From Atriophallophorus winterbourni (taxonomy: Eukaryota; Platyhelminthes; Trematoda; Plagiorchiida; Microphallidae): a stretch of 64,000 nucleotides of DNA. The notes under the pieces were generated by a model. It searched no databases and was not told the origin of the DNA. It saw only the letters and a list, made by a program, of their open reading frames with translations. Position numbers and translations under genes: made by a program. Position 1 is the stretch's first letter. Every line of letters begins with the position of its first letter. This document shows, piece by piece, positions 32,850-45,052 of this stretch. The stretch covers positions 277,570-341,569 of the forward strand of contig JACCGJ010018281.1 of the NCBI GenBank assembly GCA_013407085.1, written 5' to 3'.

Positions 32850-34510
32850 TAGCGGTGACGGAAACCTGGCTCTCACCTGAACAGGATGATTCCGAGCTGG
32901 TCCTTCCTGGATATAGACTCTTTCTCTCAGATCGAAAAAATGCTAGAATTGGTGGTGGGGTTTCCTCATTCTTCCGAAAACATATTTTCGTCGCAGTGTT
33001 GGCACGCTTGCAGCAGACTGCCGGTATGGCTTAAAGTTTATGTTGACGTATAAGGACTGCAGCTTCATTTGCCACGATAGTTATCGTTCATCGATCTCTT
33101 AATACTCAGGCCAATGGTTTTATATCACAGATATGTCAATATAGTAGATCCTCAAACTGCTTGATTATTGGCTATTTCAATGCTCCTAGTATTGACTGAA
33201 CATCGCTAGAGGAAGGTTCTGTGTCATTTGAGCAGGACTTATTGGACGCTGTATTTGATGTGGGCCTCGTGCAGCATGTTTTCTTTCCGACCAGAGTTAG
33301 TCCTACTGAGTTTGAGTCCATTTTGGACTTGGTATTCACTCCCACGCAGTCCGATATTACTCAGCTTCGGACTGACGCTCCGTTAGGCTGTATTGATCAT
33401 GCCACCTTAATTTTATTTGGAAACGCAACACTGGCTGGGTACCAGATCCAATTCCCAAAAGAAATTTTAGATAAGCTGACTCAAAAGAAAATAGAGCACT
33501 TTCTTGTGGTGTGTGGGCGTTGGTGTTCACAACAACATGGATTCAAAAAAATTAGTGTGCTTTGATTGATTCTGGTCGAGCGGTCGATGTCATTTTTATC
33601 GACTTCAGTAAGGCGTTCGACCGCGTGCCCCACCGCCGATTGCTCATCAAGCTGGAGGGTTTGGGTATTCAAGGTTGTGTACTTAAGTGGATCGATGCAT
33701 TCATCTCCGGGCGATCAAACCGTGTAGAAATTAATGGAGTTTCGTCTTCAGAGATGATAGCAAGCACCGGTGTGCCACAAGAATCTGTCCTTGGCTCACT
33801 GTTATTCAAAATTTTCGTGAATGATATTCCGGACACGGTAGCTATTGATTGTCTTGATGATCTGAAACTGTGGGCCTCTGTCAGTTCCCGCGATGGCCTT
33901 AAGCAAATTCAACAAGCAGTTGATGACTTAGGTAGCTGGACACATCGCTGGTCCTTGCCTATAAATTAGGACAAGACAGTGGTCATGCGCATATACTCCG
34001 ATGACACTGGTGTTGAATACTTTCTTGGAGGTAAGCCTATTAGAGCGGTGATGGTCGAAAAAGACTTAAGGATTCTGGTGATGGATTCCTTGAAGTTGAA
34101 GGCTGACACTTGGCAGAGATTAGACAGCGCTACCAGGATGCTCTGGGTGATTCGGCATTTATTTGGGACCATTACCCCGCAAATGTTCCAGACACTTCTC
34201 TCTGCGTATGTTCGTCCTCTGTTGGAATATGGGCTTCCTGTTGCATTTTCTCATTCTGAAGGCGAATGCGACTCGTTTGAGAGGGTACAAAGGAGGGGCA
34301 CTAAAATTGTTTGTGGATGCGCCAACTCGCGTACGAGCATATGAGGAGCTTACTGAAACTCTACCCCATAGAACTTCGAAGGGAACGATTTGACCTGCTC
34401 CTGACACACAGTATTCTTGTCAGTCAATATGGAGACGAGTTACTCCGATAAAGCTTAAACGGGATTTTATCCCTTCTGCTTGCGATTAATAAGAAGAAGA
34501 GTTTTGATAT
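32850..34510 (+). mobile_element. CR1-1 retrotransposon (endonuclease to 3' end), degraded
   Basis: Begins in the endonuclease (TETWLSPEQDDSELVLPGYR, then GGGV) and continues at 33221-33440 (SILDLVFTP). The RT at 33562-33969 has AVDVIFIDFSKAFDRVPHRR and GVPQESVLGSLLF, but the catalytic YADD motif is replaced by CLDDLKLWAS. The thumb follows at 33979-34344 (YVRPLLEYGLPVAF). The end is GCTTAAACGGGATTTTATCC with an (AAG)n tail. An internal deletion joins endonuclease and RT, and stops are present. Confidence 0.85.
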
Positions 34511-34940
34511 GGGAACAAGCACTCGAAAGCCACATGGCTATCTTATCTGCAACAAAACCAAGAGACCTTAGGTTCAGAATTTCGGTCTAGTGTTGTATTT
34601 CTCCTCAATGAGTTCAAGCACTGCATTATTACTGAAGGTAATTGTAATCTGGTCAAATGCTAACTTGGCCACATCTTGCGTTCCACATGTACTAAATCTC
34701 GTGCCAATTTTGTTCAAGGTTTTTGTCAATGATTTGCCAGCTGTAATAAATGTTTGTATTTTGACGACGACGTACAGATAAGGGACGTGTCGGTGGAGAT
34801 GTGGAAGTAAATCAATAGAAATTTATTCAGTTAAAATACTGACCCATCCGGTGGAAAATACCAAAATATCCATAGCAGTGCGCAGCTATACAAATATGAC
34901 GTAGGTCTGCGATAAGGACATGCTTTCTTGACGGTACTTC

Positions 34941-35344
34941 TGTAGTCAACTACCTTCACTTTGTATCTTCGTATTTTGTGCATACACCTTTTGGCCTTGT
35001 AAGATAATTCGTTTTTTGGCCATGTACACTTCATTCCTATTAAGGCTCGTACAATATACTTTTTGGCGGTTAATATTATTTCAAAATCTCGGGCTTTGTC
35101 TTCTTCCGTGGTTGCGAAGTTTGCGTGCGTTACTCCGTGCTGGAATTGTGATTCACGGATCCTCCAACAATTAGTGCATTCTGAACCATGGATTCCATCT
35201 TTTGGATTTGCCTATTTGGATTATATCGCTATCGTTGGACTTCACTGGATCTTTGTTTGGACATTTGCTCCTTTGTGTTTTTAGTTAGTTCATTCCATAA
35301 TTGTTGTATTTTGCGTAGTGCAACCTTATTTTTGTTCCACTACA
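34941..35344 (+). repeat. Gypsy-1 5' LTR
   Basis: Starts TGTAGTCAACTACC and ends CCACTACA. The right LTR has TGTAGTGAACTACC in the same place. Confidence 0.85.
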
Positions 35345-35442
35345 TAATTTGTGAGCCCGACGAATCGCAATTTTTTACATTTCCCGTAACTACTTATTTG
35401 TCCATTTTCGGAATATTTTTGGAATACTCACTTAAAACCCCA

Positions 35443-36735
35443 TCATGAGCGATTTTTCTACAATAAAGTTCCTCCAATCCAACAATCACAATATATTCCC
35501 TGCACATTGCTGGCTTCAGATGCTTCTAATCACCGTCTTTGGTTCGGCCAAATTGAAGCTTTTTTTCGTATACATGACCTCACGGATGAATTTAATATGC
35601 ATTCTCATATGGTGCTCCTGCTCCCTATCGACGTAGCTGAAGAGGTAACTGATCTTATTTATGCTATGCCTGAGGACAAGCCATACGAAAAGCTCAAATC
35701 CGCATTAATAGATGGAATTGGTATTTCCGAGCAAAAGAAGCTCGAAACCCTTTTTTCCAAAATGGCTCTTGGTGATAAAAAACATCTCAGCTTCTTCATC
35801 AGATAAAAGAGCTACTTGGAGAGGAAAGGATTGACAAGAGCATTTTCAAACTGTTTTGGTTTAAAAACCTCTCAACTGACATTTGACAAGTGCTTGCTGG
35901 TTTGAATACTTACGTATCATTAGACGAACTAGCACAATCGGTCAATTGTATGCTGGAGACAAAGAAAGCCAACCAAATTACGGTAGATTCTCACCAATTC
36001 ATTCGCACTGTCCATGTTCGGAATCAAATAAGATGTCGCTAAACAAACTCTTGTGGCGAACTCGCTTTTGTCGAAATCTTCCAACCCACTACGCAAAAAT
36101 CTAAATCTTGACAATCGGGAATCCCTGAGCGCGTGTGTTGCTACCACAAGAGATATGGAGATAAGGCCTCGAAATGCATTTCACCGTGTTCAAAAACCTT
36201 AAAATTCGAGGGTCAGTCAGTAACGGCGACTACTGTACCTGTTCCACCAAACCCGAGTCGCCTGTTCTACGTTACAGAAAAATCGAGTGGCCTGAGTTTC
36301 ATAGTCGATATTGCCGCTGAAATTAGTGTCATACATCAAGCATCCGGATCCTCGAATCCGTCGTCCTACACTTTTCAGGCGGGAATGCCACTCGTATTAA
36401 GAATTACGGCCAACGCCTTCTAACCCTCAATTTAGGACTAAAACGCAGATTCCCCTGGGTGTTTATCATCGTTGAGGTTAATTGCCCAATAATAGGTATC
36501 GACTTTTGTATTACTCTGGTTTAACTGGCGAAGTAAAACATCTGAGATTAGTGGATTATAAACCTATTTACAAGTGTCAGGCATCACTGTAGTTGGTCTC
36601 CTTAGGTCGATGTCGACCATTGATGTACATCACAATCGCATGAATTTTCATGTTCTACAGCTTTTTGAATGACTAAACAGTCAGATTCGGGAGGAACAAT
36701 CTCCCCCGCAGCGCTAGCAACAATAGTCAGAACAT
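35443..36735 (+). pseudogene. Gypsy-1 gag and protease
   Basis: Gag region with LWFGQIEAFFRI and VAEEVTDLIY, then KPYEKLKSALI, at about 35530-35710, broken by frameshifts and stops. The unusual CHCC zinc box of CsRn1 elements is present as CYHKRYGDKASKC followed by ISPC near 36130-36190. Protease follows (RLFYVTEKSSGLSFIVDIAA); the catalytic DTG is changed to DIA, so the copy is dead. Confidence 0.82.
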
Positions 36736-36737
36736 CG

Positions 36738-39490
36738 ATGTAGTTCGTCAGTTACACGCCGGCTGCGTGATCTGCGTTCAGCAGCCGAGAGCTGAATCTG
36801 CTCCTCCCCAGCTTTTGGACGACGCTTTACAAAATGCCTCCAATGTGAGCGGTCAAGAACAAGTTCTTTCCAACTCACACGGTCAATACCAAGAGCTTTC
36901 ATATCTCTTTTGCAAACGTTTTATACTGCAAGTGCGGTCTGTCCAATGGTTGTCTTTCTAATTGCAACTCATCATAGAGTAGATCTTTCAGAATACGACC
37001 ATTTTCCATTCTGTAGACGTGACCAAGCCACCGCAGGCGGCGCTGTCGCAATATGGTGAACATGCTCTGTAGAACAGCTTTTGAAAGCACTTCAGCATTA
37101 GTCACTCTGTCCATCCATGATATGTTCAAAATACGACGGATGCTTCGTAGATGGAAAGCATTCATCTTCCGTCTGGGTCTTGCGTGGGTGGTCCAGGTCT
37201 CACTGCCGCACAATAAAGCATTTAGTACGCACGCGCTGTATACCATCATCTTTGTCTTTACAGTCAACTTGCGGTTACCCCAAACACGAGAGTTCAATCG
37301 GGACTGATTGACAGCTGCTCTGTCAATCCGCTTATCATTCTCCGTGTCTAGCGAGAGGTTATCCTTATTGGTTGAACCAATGTATGTGAAATGATGTACT
37401 GATTCAAGCTGATAGTTTTCAACAGTGATGATCGGAGGCGATACAGTCCCTTGACCAAGGACTTTGTTCTTGCTCATGGTGATTGTTAGCCAAAAGTCTT
37501 TGCACAACAGCCAAAAACAGTTCATTAGTGACCGGAGGTGCTATTGGGAGTGAGCAATGAAGCCTCATTGTCGGCAAGCAGCAGGTCGCGGATTAGCACA
37601 TTTCGTGCCTCGGTTCGTGCTATCAACCGGTTCAGGTTGAAAAGCTTGCCATCAATTCGCGTGCGTAAGTAAATTCCTTCTGTCCTCATCCTAAAGCGTG
37701 CTTCAGATGCAGAGCCAAGAAAATACCGAACATCGTGGGAGCAAGAACACGCCCTTGTTTGACGCCTCGGCGAATTTCAAAGGCTTATGAACTCAAACCA
37801 TTAAAATGGACTGAGCCTTTCATACCTGAGTGGAACGACATAACGAGTTTGAGCGGTCTTTGGGAGCAGCCTATCAAATCACGCATGTTGAAATGATCTT
37901 CCCTGTCGACGTAGTCGAATGCCTTCGTTAAATCGATTTAACAGCGTATAATGACATACACTGTTACTGACACTTTTCTTGAAGTTGTCTCAGGGAAAAG
38001 ATCATGTCAACGGTTGATCTTATCTTGCGGAAGCCACATTGAGATTCGGAGTAAATTCGATCAGCTAAAACGTGTAGCCGAATGTTTAAAATTTTAGCAA
38101 ACAATTTGCCTACAACATTCAGAAGAGAGATTCCTATGTAATTGTGGCAGTCGCCTCTATCTCCCTCATTCTTAAATAGCGTGATGATCTTTGTTTCTGG
38201 AATCCTTTGTGGGACACACCAGTCCTGCCCTCACTGAAGAAGCCAATGGTGAAGAGGTTGTAATAATGCTGCTCTACAGCATTTATGAGCTTAGCCGGAA
38301 TTCCGTCGTCACCAGGGCCCTTCCAATTCACTAAGCGGTCGATTACCCTATTGAGCCAATCAAGAGTTGGAGGTGTATCTAGATATTCAATAGTCGGCAA
38401 CCGCTCGACATTTTCAAGTACATGCGGTGAAACTGTAGTGTCCCTAGAGTCGGGAGAGGAGAAGTGCTCTACCCAACTTATTTTGCTGAGTTACCAGATA
38501 CAAACCCAATGGGAACCGTTTCAATTTTGTTTGGACCAATGGCTCTCTTGATCTCATCATCCGACCCGATGTACATTTTTGTGGGTCTTGTAAAGCATAG
38601 CTTTTTACCTGCATATAATCTATGAATAAATCTATGAATATGAATACATACATTGAAAATTTCCAGTATCTGCAGCTTTTTGGATACTAAGGCAAATTTC
38701 TGTCCAATAATCATTTGTACATCGTATTGCAGTCTGTTGGACCTTGTATCTGGCTGCTCTTAAAAGTCGTAAGTTTTCATCTGTTGTCATACCTTTGAAC
38801 ATCAAGAATGCTGACCGTTTCCCATCCAACACAGCAGTCATCTCAGAAGCTTTTGTTTCGGACCGGTCGCTCCTTCGAGGTTTCATCAGACTCAAATTGG
38901 AAAGTGCGATTCAGGATATGCAGCTTTTCATCGATTCCCAGTTGTCTGGAGCCAATTCGTGTTGGGTTGTCTTGCAGAACTCAGCTGTGAAGGCCTTTGC
39001 AAATCGCGTAGCTATATTATGTTCGTACATGCGAGTGACCTCTATCCTAGGCTTAGCAGACAATTTGGTGCGGTGAAATCTCCTGTCGAACAGCTTCAGT
39101 TCCGCACAGACCAGTGAATGATCTATGTCGCAGTCTGCGCTTTGATAGGATCTGGTGAGAAGCACGCTCCGTATATTAGTGTGCCTAACAAGAATAAGAT
39201 CAAGATAATGATAATGCTTAGAGCGAGGATGTATCCCCAAGACTTTATGCAGTGGTTCTGTTTGGAAAATGGTGTTACTGACACAAATACTGAATTGTGT
39301 GCAAATTTCTAAAAGGCGTTCTCCATTTTCATTGGTTTTATCTACACCAGACCTTTGAGACATTTTTGCCAAGACTCGTAATCTGCACCAACTCTGGCAA
39401 TAAAATCACCCAATACGACTACATTGTTTCTTTGTGGCACGTGTTTGAGGACTGTTGCATCACTACCACAGCCATTTCCTCTGGTATCAA
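36738..39490 (-). mobile_element. RTE-3 non-LTR retrotransposon inserted in gypsy-1
   Basis: Minus-strand element in pieces. The endonuclease is at 38911-39450 (NNVVVLGDF, GERLLEICTQFSICVSNT, then LDLILVRH). The early RT is at 38134-38400 (VNWKGPGDDGIPAKLI). The C-terminal domain is at 36899-37525 (YIGSTNKDNLSLDTEND, LLCGSETWTTH, RRLRWLGHVYRMENGRI). Several frames are broken. Its two ends fall between gypsy-1 protease and RT. Confidence 0.84.
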
Positions 39491-39514
39491 GGCTGTTATT
39501 TCAAAAATTTCGAC

Positions 39515-39920
39515 ATTTACTCATATACTGCATGAATTTCTATCCGTTATATATCCCCCACGACCGACCAACAAAGTGACTACATTGTCACTGACGGAAC
39601 TCCAGTCTCCTTTAGACCTAGACGACTTCGCCCGTCCAAACATAAAATCGCAAAAGCCGAGTTTGAGCACTTGCTAAAGTCTGGAATCATCCACTCTTCA
39701 TCCAGCCCCTGGTCGTCACCAGTAGATATGGTTCTCAAGAAGACCTCAGATGACTGGAGGCCATGTGGTGACCACCGCGCTCTTAAAAACCGAACGGTTC
39801 AAGACATATACCCCGTATCACACAACCACGATTTTTCTTTCTGCCACAACTATTCTCACTAAGCTTGATCTTGTCCGTGCTTATTACCACACCCCGGTAA
39901 CCGAGGAAGACATAGCTAAA
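39515..39920 (+). pseudogene. Gypsy-1 RT, first half
   Basis: The minimal RT start AEFEHLLKSGIIHSSSSPWS is followed by VLKKTSDDWRPCGDHRALKN at about 39650-39800. It then continues in another frame to KLDLVRAYYHTPVTEEDIAK at about 39910, where the next block interrupts it. Confidence 0.82.
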
Positions 39921-40137
39921 TAATAAAGTATATTCTAAGATACACCAAGTCATGCCATGCATGCGTACATCAAATAAAACGGTGAATTTACAAATGTTAA
40001 GGTCAAACATAAATACATATTTGTTTGTTGGGAACCAAAAAATAGTTGGATAACATTTGTACAGATGGTAGTTTGTATAAAACATTAAATTGATAAAATT
40101 TTGGAATAATAAAAGATAAAAACTCATTTATTAAAAA

Positions 40138-40370
40138 AACAGTAATTGTTTGAAATGGGTTAATTACAGTTTGAGTAGGTCAGAATCGCGATGTATATTC
40201 ATGTATGAAATTCCAAATGCAATTCCAAACACAGATAAGCGTATAGGGAGTTCACTTCATCGAGTCATGGAGATATTAGTGGTATCGCCATTTCAAGAAT
40301 TGGGAGAGCGTATTTTGTTGAATTTCAACAATTCTGAAAAGTAAATTCTCAAGAAAAAAGTTATATGTCA
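40138..40370 (+). repeat. D-repeat copy 1
   Basis: About 230 bases matching 47575-47825, for example CAAACACAGATAAGCGTAT and CAATTCTGAAAAGTAAATTC. No coding content. The family is unnamed. Confidence 0.75.
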
Positions 40371-40429
40371 CTTTTAAAATTTTTAGACGTAAAAATATTA
40401 AAAGCCTTTAATGCCGTATAAGTATTCAA

Positions 40430-41205
40430 TTCAATTCAATTTTAATGGTCTAAAAAGCATATAGCTTTACAAAAAACCACAGAATAATATGACAACAACG
40501 AATAATATAACAAGCAAAAATGGGATTAGATTGCTTACTGGGCAGTTCAAAAATCAAGTAAATATCCAAGTGCAGAAATTGTTTTCGATTGGTGGGATAA
40601 CAAATGTAGGTGTATGGTGTTAAGATGTATAGTTTTCTTCAATGCACGGGTTTAGGGTCAAATAGGCATCAAGGCTTCTCTTGAAAGTTTGCTGGTTTGG
40701 TGAGTTCATAACATTATCTGGCAGATTGTTCCAAGTAAAACAAACTCGCACGGCAAAAAATGTCGTCTGCAGTTTAGTCTCGAGTGAGGGACAGTTAGAG
40801 TAAGTGTGTGAGCTCTTGTATTATGCGAGCTCCGTAGATTCGATAAGCATTGTAGAGGGTGATTTTCAGTATTCAAAATATTGTAAACCAGAATCAAATC
40901 GCCTCGGATACGACGACGTGGATAATCAAATAAATTCAGCGTTTTGATTCGCTCATTTTAGGGTTTCCGGCTGAGTCCAGTGACAAGTTTGGTAGCTCGA
41001 TGATATATTCGTTGCAAAGTCGCAACATCTTTTTTAAGCCATGGCGACCATGCTTGAACCGCATATTCCATCGTGGGCCTGATGTTCGTATTTATAATAC
41101 AGGGAATTGTCTGTTTTGAGAACATACCGAAAATTCTCTTTAGGAGTGACAATTTCTGTGATGTTTTGCGATAGACGTAGTTGCAGAGGCTCGACATCCC
41201 CAGGG
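40430..41205 (-). mobile_element. CR1-5 non-LTR fragment, copy 2
   Basis: Minus-strand RT C-terminal remnant: NIRPTMEYAVQAWSPWLKK and LQRIYHRATKLVTGLS, closely similar to 20.2-20.8 kb. The 3' end carries TGCTTTTTAGACCATTA and a (TTGAA)n tail at its left end. Frameshifts are present. Confidence 0.82.
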
Positions 41206-42060
41206 TGTTACGTTCTTGATATGGAGCTAATAATACACCGGATATGCTTTTCACAAAATTGCCCAACCGACTATTGAGAGAGAAGAGCAAAGCTTCAGAG
41301 AAGTTCGTATGGGAGCTCACTTCCAATAATAACAAACATGGTTTACTCATCCATATATATAGGCCGAGAATGGAAAAGGAAATGACCTTGGAAAATAGCA
41401 CATTAAAACCGTGTCAAGGACTCGATGGACCAATCAGAATAAAGGGCGAATATGATCAAATTAAAATCATGTTTTTCGCGCCAAATAATTCAAATCTATG
41501 TTGACATAGTGTCAATATAGAGTCGTAATATCTTCAAAGATATTGAGTTTTTAGGGAAAATAAAAGTCTTTTTCCTATTACCTCCCTTTTTAAAAGTGAC
41601 TCAGTACCGACAGAGCTTGGGGTTCACTTGAAGTGGTACGACCGTCTTGCGTCCTCGGTTAGTACATCGTCGGGGTTCTAGTGCGCGATCGGGAGCGATA
41701 TAGTCAGGTGGTATTTCAACCGGAGGAGATGGGAGCTGAAAGGTATCAAATAGAAGATCCAACGGAAGATTCACTGGTTCCGCAGGTTCTAACTCCGACT
41801 GTCCTTCTCTTGGTCTCAATTGATTGAGATGGCGTATTCAAATATCATTTCCAACTTGGATGTCGAACATGACGCTACCTCTCCGACATACAACCTTGCC
41901 CTCGATCCATGGGTTTCTTCGTTGTCGATAATCACGAGCATAGACGCTTGATCCCACTTTGAAACTCCTTTGACTGAGATGCTGATGAACCTGAGGTTGC
42001 GGTGGCTTCGGGACCATTGCGTTATTGACTGTTCGAAGTTTTCTACCCATTAGTGCCTCT
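41206..42060 (-). mobile_element. Gypsy-2 3' end: LTR and integrase C-terminus
   Basis: LTR 41206-41577 ends GAACGTAACA, the intact terminus that the right LTR at 23.1 kb lacks. The integrase C-terminal part matches gypsy-2 (SQRSFKVGSSVYARDYRQ, LRPREGQSELEPAEPV). It joins without a stop to a non-LTR remnant near 42065. Confidence 0.87.
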
Positions 42061-42069
42061 GCTGGCGTT

Positions 42070-42770
42070 TGATTATTAAATAGCTCACCTAATTTTTCCG
42101 GAGAACAAAAGGAGTTGAGTTGCTTTTTGAATTCAGTTTGTGAAGTGCTCAATCTTATATTATTTGGAAGTAAATTCCATAAACGAGAATATTTATAACT
42201 AAAGAAATCTTTTCGTATTCGATTGTGGATTTTCGCTATACATATTTTGTTTTTATGGCGAAGATTATATACTCCAGAACTTTTAAAATCTAATTGTAAA
42301 TCAATGTCGATCATATCTTTTTTCAATATTCTGTAAAAGAGTACAAGATTTTGTTATATTCTTCGAAACCATAATTGTTCCAATCCTAGGATATGACATC
42401 TTTCCTTTTGAGAATGCTTATCCGAACTGGTGGTAATGGATGGTGTGAAAGAACGTTGGATGCCTTCTAAAGCATAACTATCAGACCGAGTAATGTTGCT
42501 AGATATAATATTGCAGTAATCTAATAAAGGTAGTGTATGTAACTTGTAAAGTTCCAGCTTGCACTGGGGTGGAGAGATGAATCTATGAAGTAAACCTATA
42601 TTCTTTTTTGTTTTTGATATCAAGTAGCAAATTTTTCCATGAAATGTAAGTGATCCAGTATATCGATAACCTAAATCACGTACACATTGTGCTGGTTGTA
42701 GTGGTGTATTATTTAAGATGATCGAATCTTTGGTATGATACATTCGAAATTATGAAAGTAGATTTATTGG
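42070..42770 (-). mobile_element. Non-LTR RT C-terminal fragment
   Basis: Minus-strand frames 42354-42743 (VRDLGYRYTGSLTFHGKI, LPLLDYCNIISSNITR) and 42070-42326 (SSGVYNLRHKNKICIAKI, SRLWNLLPNNIRLSTSQ) have the thumb and C-terminal pattern of Jockey- or CR1-type RT proteins. It is a different family from CR1-1 and CR1-5. Confidence 0.7.
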
Positions 42771-42781
42771 TGAAGAACTCA

Positions 42782-43130
42782 AGACGGCAGTCACAACGCC
42801 ATTTGTCTTATACGAATTCACTCGAATGCCCTTTCGTCTGAAAAAATGCTACACAAACTTTCCATAGTTTGATCACGAAGTCCTGAGAGGATTGCCGTTC
42901 GCCTACGCATATATTGACGACGTCTTAATTGGAAACAACTCTCCAGAAGAGCACGCCAAACACATTCGTCTTGTTTAAGAGTGTTTCCTAAATTGCGGAA
43001 TCAAGATCAACCTTAGTAAATGCATTTCTGGTACAGACACTCTGGATTTCCTCAGTCCATCCATCACAACCGAGCGCGGCGCTCAGTTTTAATCGAAATT
43101 GTTCCGAGATGTGACTCGACTCCTTGGCTG
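42782..43130 (+). pseudogene. Gypsy-1 RT, second half
   Basis: Continues gypsy-1 RT: TAVTTPFVLYEFTRMPFRLK, then FAYAYIDDVLIGNNSPEEHA with the catalytic IDD, then INLSKCISGTDTLDFL. Stops are scattered through it. Confidence 0.82.
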
Positions 43131-43159
43131 TCACTACATCAGAACTACCGCTAAGCACC

Positions 43160-43965
43160 CTGTCATGATTGTTTGTTGTATACTTTCTATATACTGTTGA
43201 CTAACACATCTTGTTTGCATTTCAGCTATTGTACGCTCATTCTCAGAATAGTAAAGCGTTGCTTACTCCAATCAAACCCGTCTTCCTTCTCCACTTAATT
43301 CGGATCGTATAAAGAACGTTACAATTTACTATTCTAAGAATACAATGGAATGAACTCTGCGTCCAAGATTTTTCGATGCTGATCCAAACTCTCCAGACGC
43401 CACTAAACGCTGGAATCACTGGTTCCGGACTTTTAACACGTACCTCAATTTAGTGGATTCTGACAAGCTCGATAAATTGGAAACTCTCATACATTTTTTG
43501 GATCCATTGGTTTATGACTATGTCGCGGACTGCAAGGATTATCACTCTGCAGTCAATACTCTACGCCAAATATATGTTCGTCCTAGTAATATTATCTATG
43601 CACGATGCCTCTTGCAAACATGTAAACAAGAAAATGGACAAGACGTTGACCAGTTTGTTTAAAAGCTAACGTCTTTAGCTAAAGACTGCGAATTCAAAGC
43701 AGTCACTGCGGCTGAATATCACAATGAATGTGTTCGTGACGCCATAATAAACGGGATTCTGTCCCATTCTATCCGCGAAAAACTCTTTGCTCATAACGAT
43801 CTTTCCTTGGACGAAACACATCAACTCGCAAGATCGCGTGAACTGGCACACAAGCAGTCACAATCATATGGAAACAATCAGTCGTTTTCATGCTCAACTG
43901 CTCCGAATCATTCTGAAAGTGTATCTAAGTTATCACCACGATCTGATGCTTGCGAATTAATTGCT
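43160..43965 (+). mobile_element. Gypsy-3 gag fragment
   Basis: From about 43370 the plus strand encodes a gag similar to the one on minus at 55420-55854 (RFFDADPNSPDATKRWNHWF; QIYVRPSNIIYARCLLQT). One in-frame stop at about 43660 and others later. The preceding 200 bases may be its leader or LTR end. It lies where the gypsy-1 RNase H and integrase N-terminus should be. Confidence 0.72.
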
Positions 43966-44500
43966 TGAACGCTTCCAACAGCAGCTCAAAGACTCTGTAG
44001 CGTGTCAGCCCGATCCTAATAGATAGATTGATAATTTACCACTTGTTCTTCTTGGAATTCGTTTTACTATCTAAGAAGACATGCAATGCTCAGCCGCAGA
44101 GTTAGGTTTTGGAAACACCTCGTGTCTTCCAGGTGAACTCGTTGTGCCTATCCAGTCATTTCCTCTTGTGTCAGATTACATTACTCGCTCGCGATCGTTT
44201 ATGTCCCATTTGGATTTTACGCCTCCTTGACATTGCAATATCCACCAACAGAAATCACTTTATTTCGATACGTGTTATTTTGGTTTTGTGCGACGTGACT
44301 TTGTTTGTAAACCACTTCAACCATTCTATCGTCAACCACACAGTGTTTTCGAGCGTAAACCCAAGTACTTTGTTTTAGATATGAATGGTCGACGTGACAT
44401 GGTTTCCATTGATCGCCTAAAACCAGCTTTCGTTGAACTTAGGCCGTCAACTCCATCGAACACCATTTCTCCTCAATCAAAAATACCGTGTAATCCTCAT
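43966..44500 (+). pseudogene. Gypsy-1 integrase C-terminus
   Basis: Starts RLQQQLKDSVACQPDPNR and ends ERKPKYFVLDMNGRRDMVSI, then DRLKPAF, with several frame changes. These are characteristic C-terminal motifs of CsRn1-type integrase. The DDE core is missing. Confidence 0.8.
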
Positions 44501-44675
44501 GTGATTACCTCCACAATGTTCATCCCAATCTCCCGGTCCCTTCAACCGCGTTCAAACTCTAACAGGCAGACATGTGCATTTGCCCAAATGTTTTGCTGAC
44601 TAGGTGACCCCATGAACTTTTAGAGCGTATGTTATCCTACTTTCAAGCCTAACTAACGCTCTAGCGGGTGAGTAT

Positions 44676-45052
44676 TGTAGTGAACTACCTTCATTTTGTA
44701 ACTTCAGATTTTGTACATACACAATTTGGCCTTGTATGGTAATTCCTATTAATGCTTGTACAATATACTTTTTGGCGGTTAATATTATTTCGAACTTTCG
44801 GACTTTGTCTCCTTCCGTGGTTGCAAAGTTTGCGTGCATTACTCCGTGCCTGAATTGTGATTCACGAATCCTCCAACATTAAGCGCATTCTGGACCATGG
44901 ATTCTATCTTTTGGATTTGCCTATTTGGATTATATCGCTATCGTTGGCTTTCACTGGATATTTGTTTTGACATTTGCTACTTTGTGTTTTTAGTTAGTTA
45001 ATTCCATTATTGTTGTATTGTGTGTAGTACAGACTTATTTTGGCCCATAACA
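44676..45052 (+). repeat. Gypsy-1 3' LTR
   Basis: Begins TGTAGTGAACTACC after a purine-rich GCGGGTGAGTAT, and ends near CATAACA. A segment present in the left LTR (about 25 bases near 34995) is missing here. Confidence 0.84.

Larger units (their letters stand above)
39921..42781 (-). mobile_element. Composite block nested in gypsy-1 RT
   Basis: Read on the minus strand from the right, it consists of a non-LTR RT C-terminal fragment (42770-42070), the integrase C-terminus of gypsy-2 (42060-41585), a gypsy-2 LTR (41577-41206) and a CR1-5 fragment (41205-40430). At the left is a D-repeat at 40138-40370. Gypsy-1 RT resumes on its right at TAVTTPFVLYEFTRMPF. Confidence 0.75.
34941..45052 (+). mobile_element. 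Gypsy-1: CsRn1-like LTR retrotransposon, broken by nested elements
   Basis: LTRs at 34941-35344 and 44676-45052 share long blocks such as CAATATACTTTTTGGCGGTT. Between them, in order and all on plus, are gag, the CHCC zinc box, protease, part of RT, the rest of RT and the integrase C-terminus, typical of CsRn1 elements. The primer site TTTGTGAGCCCGACGA resembles the tRNA-Trp type site of that family. A minus-strand RTE-3 element fills about 36740-39490, a composite block fills 39921-42781, and a gag fragment of gypsy-3 lies at 43160-43965. Possible 4-bp flank CTTC/CTTT. Confidence 0.86.
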
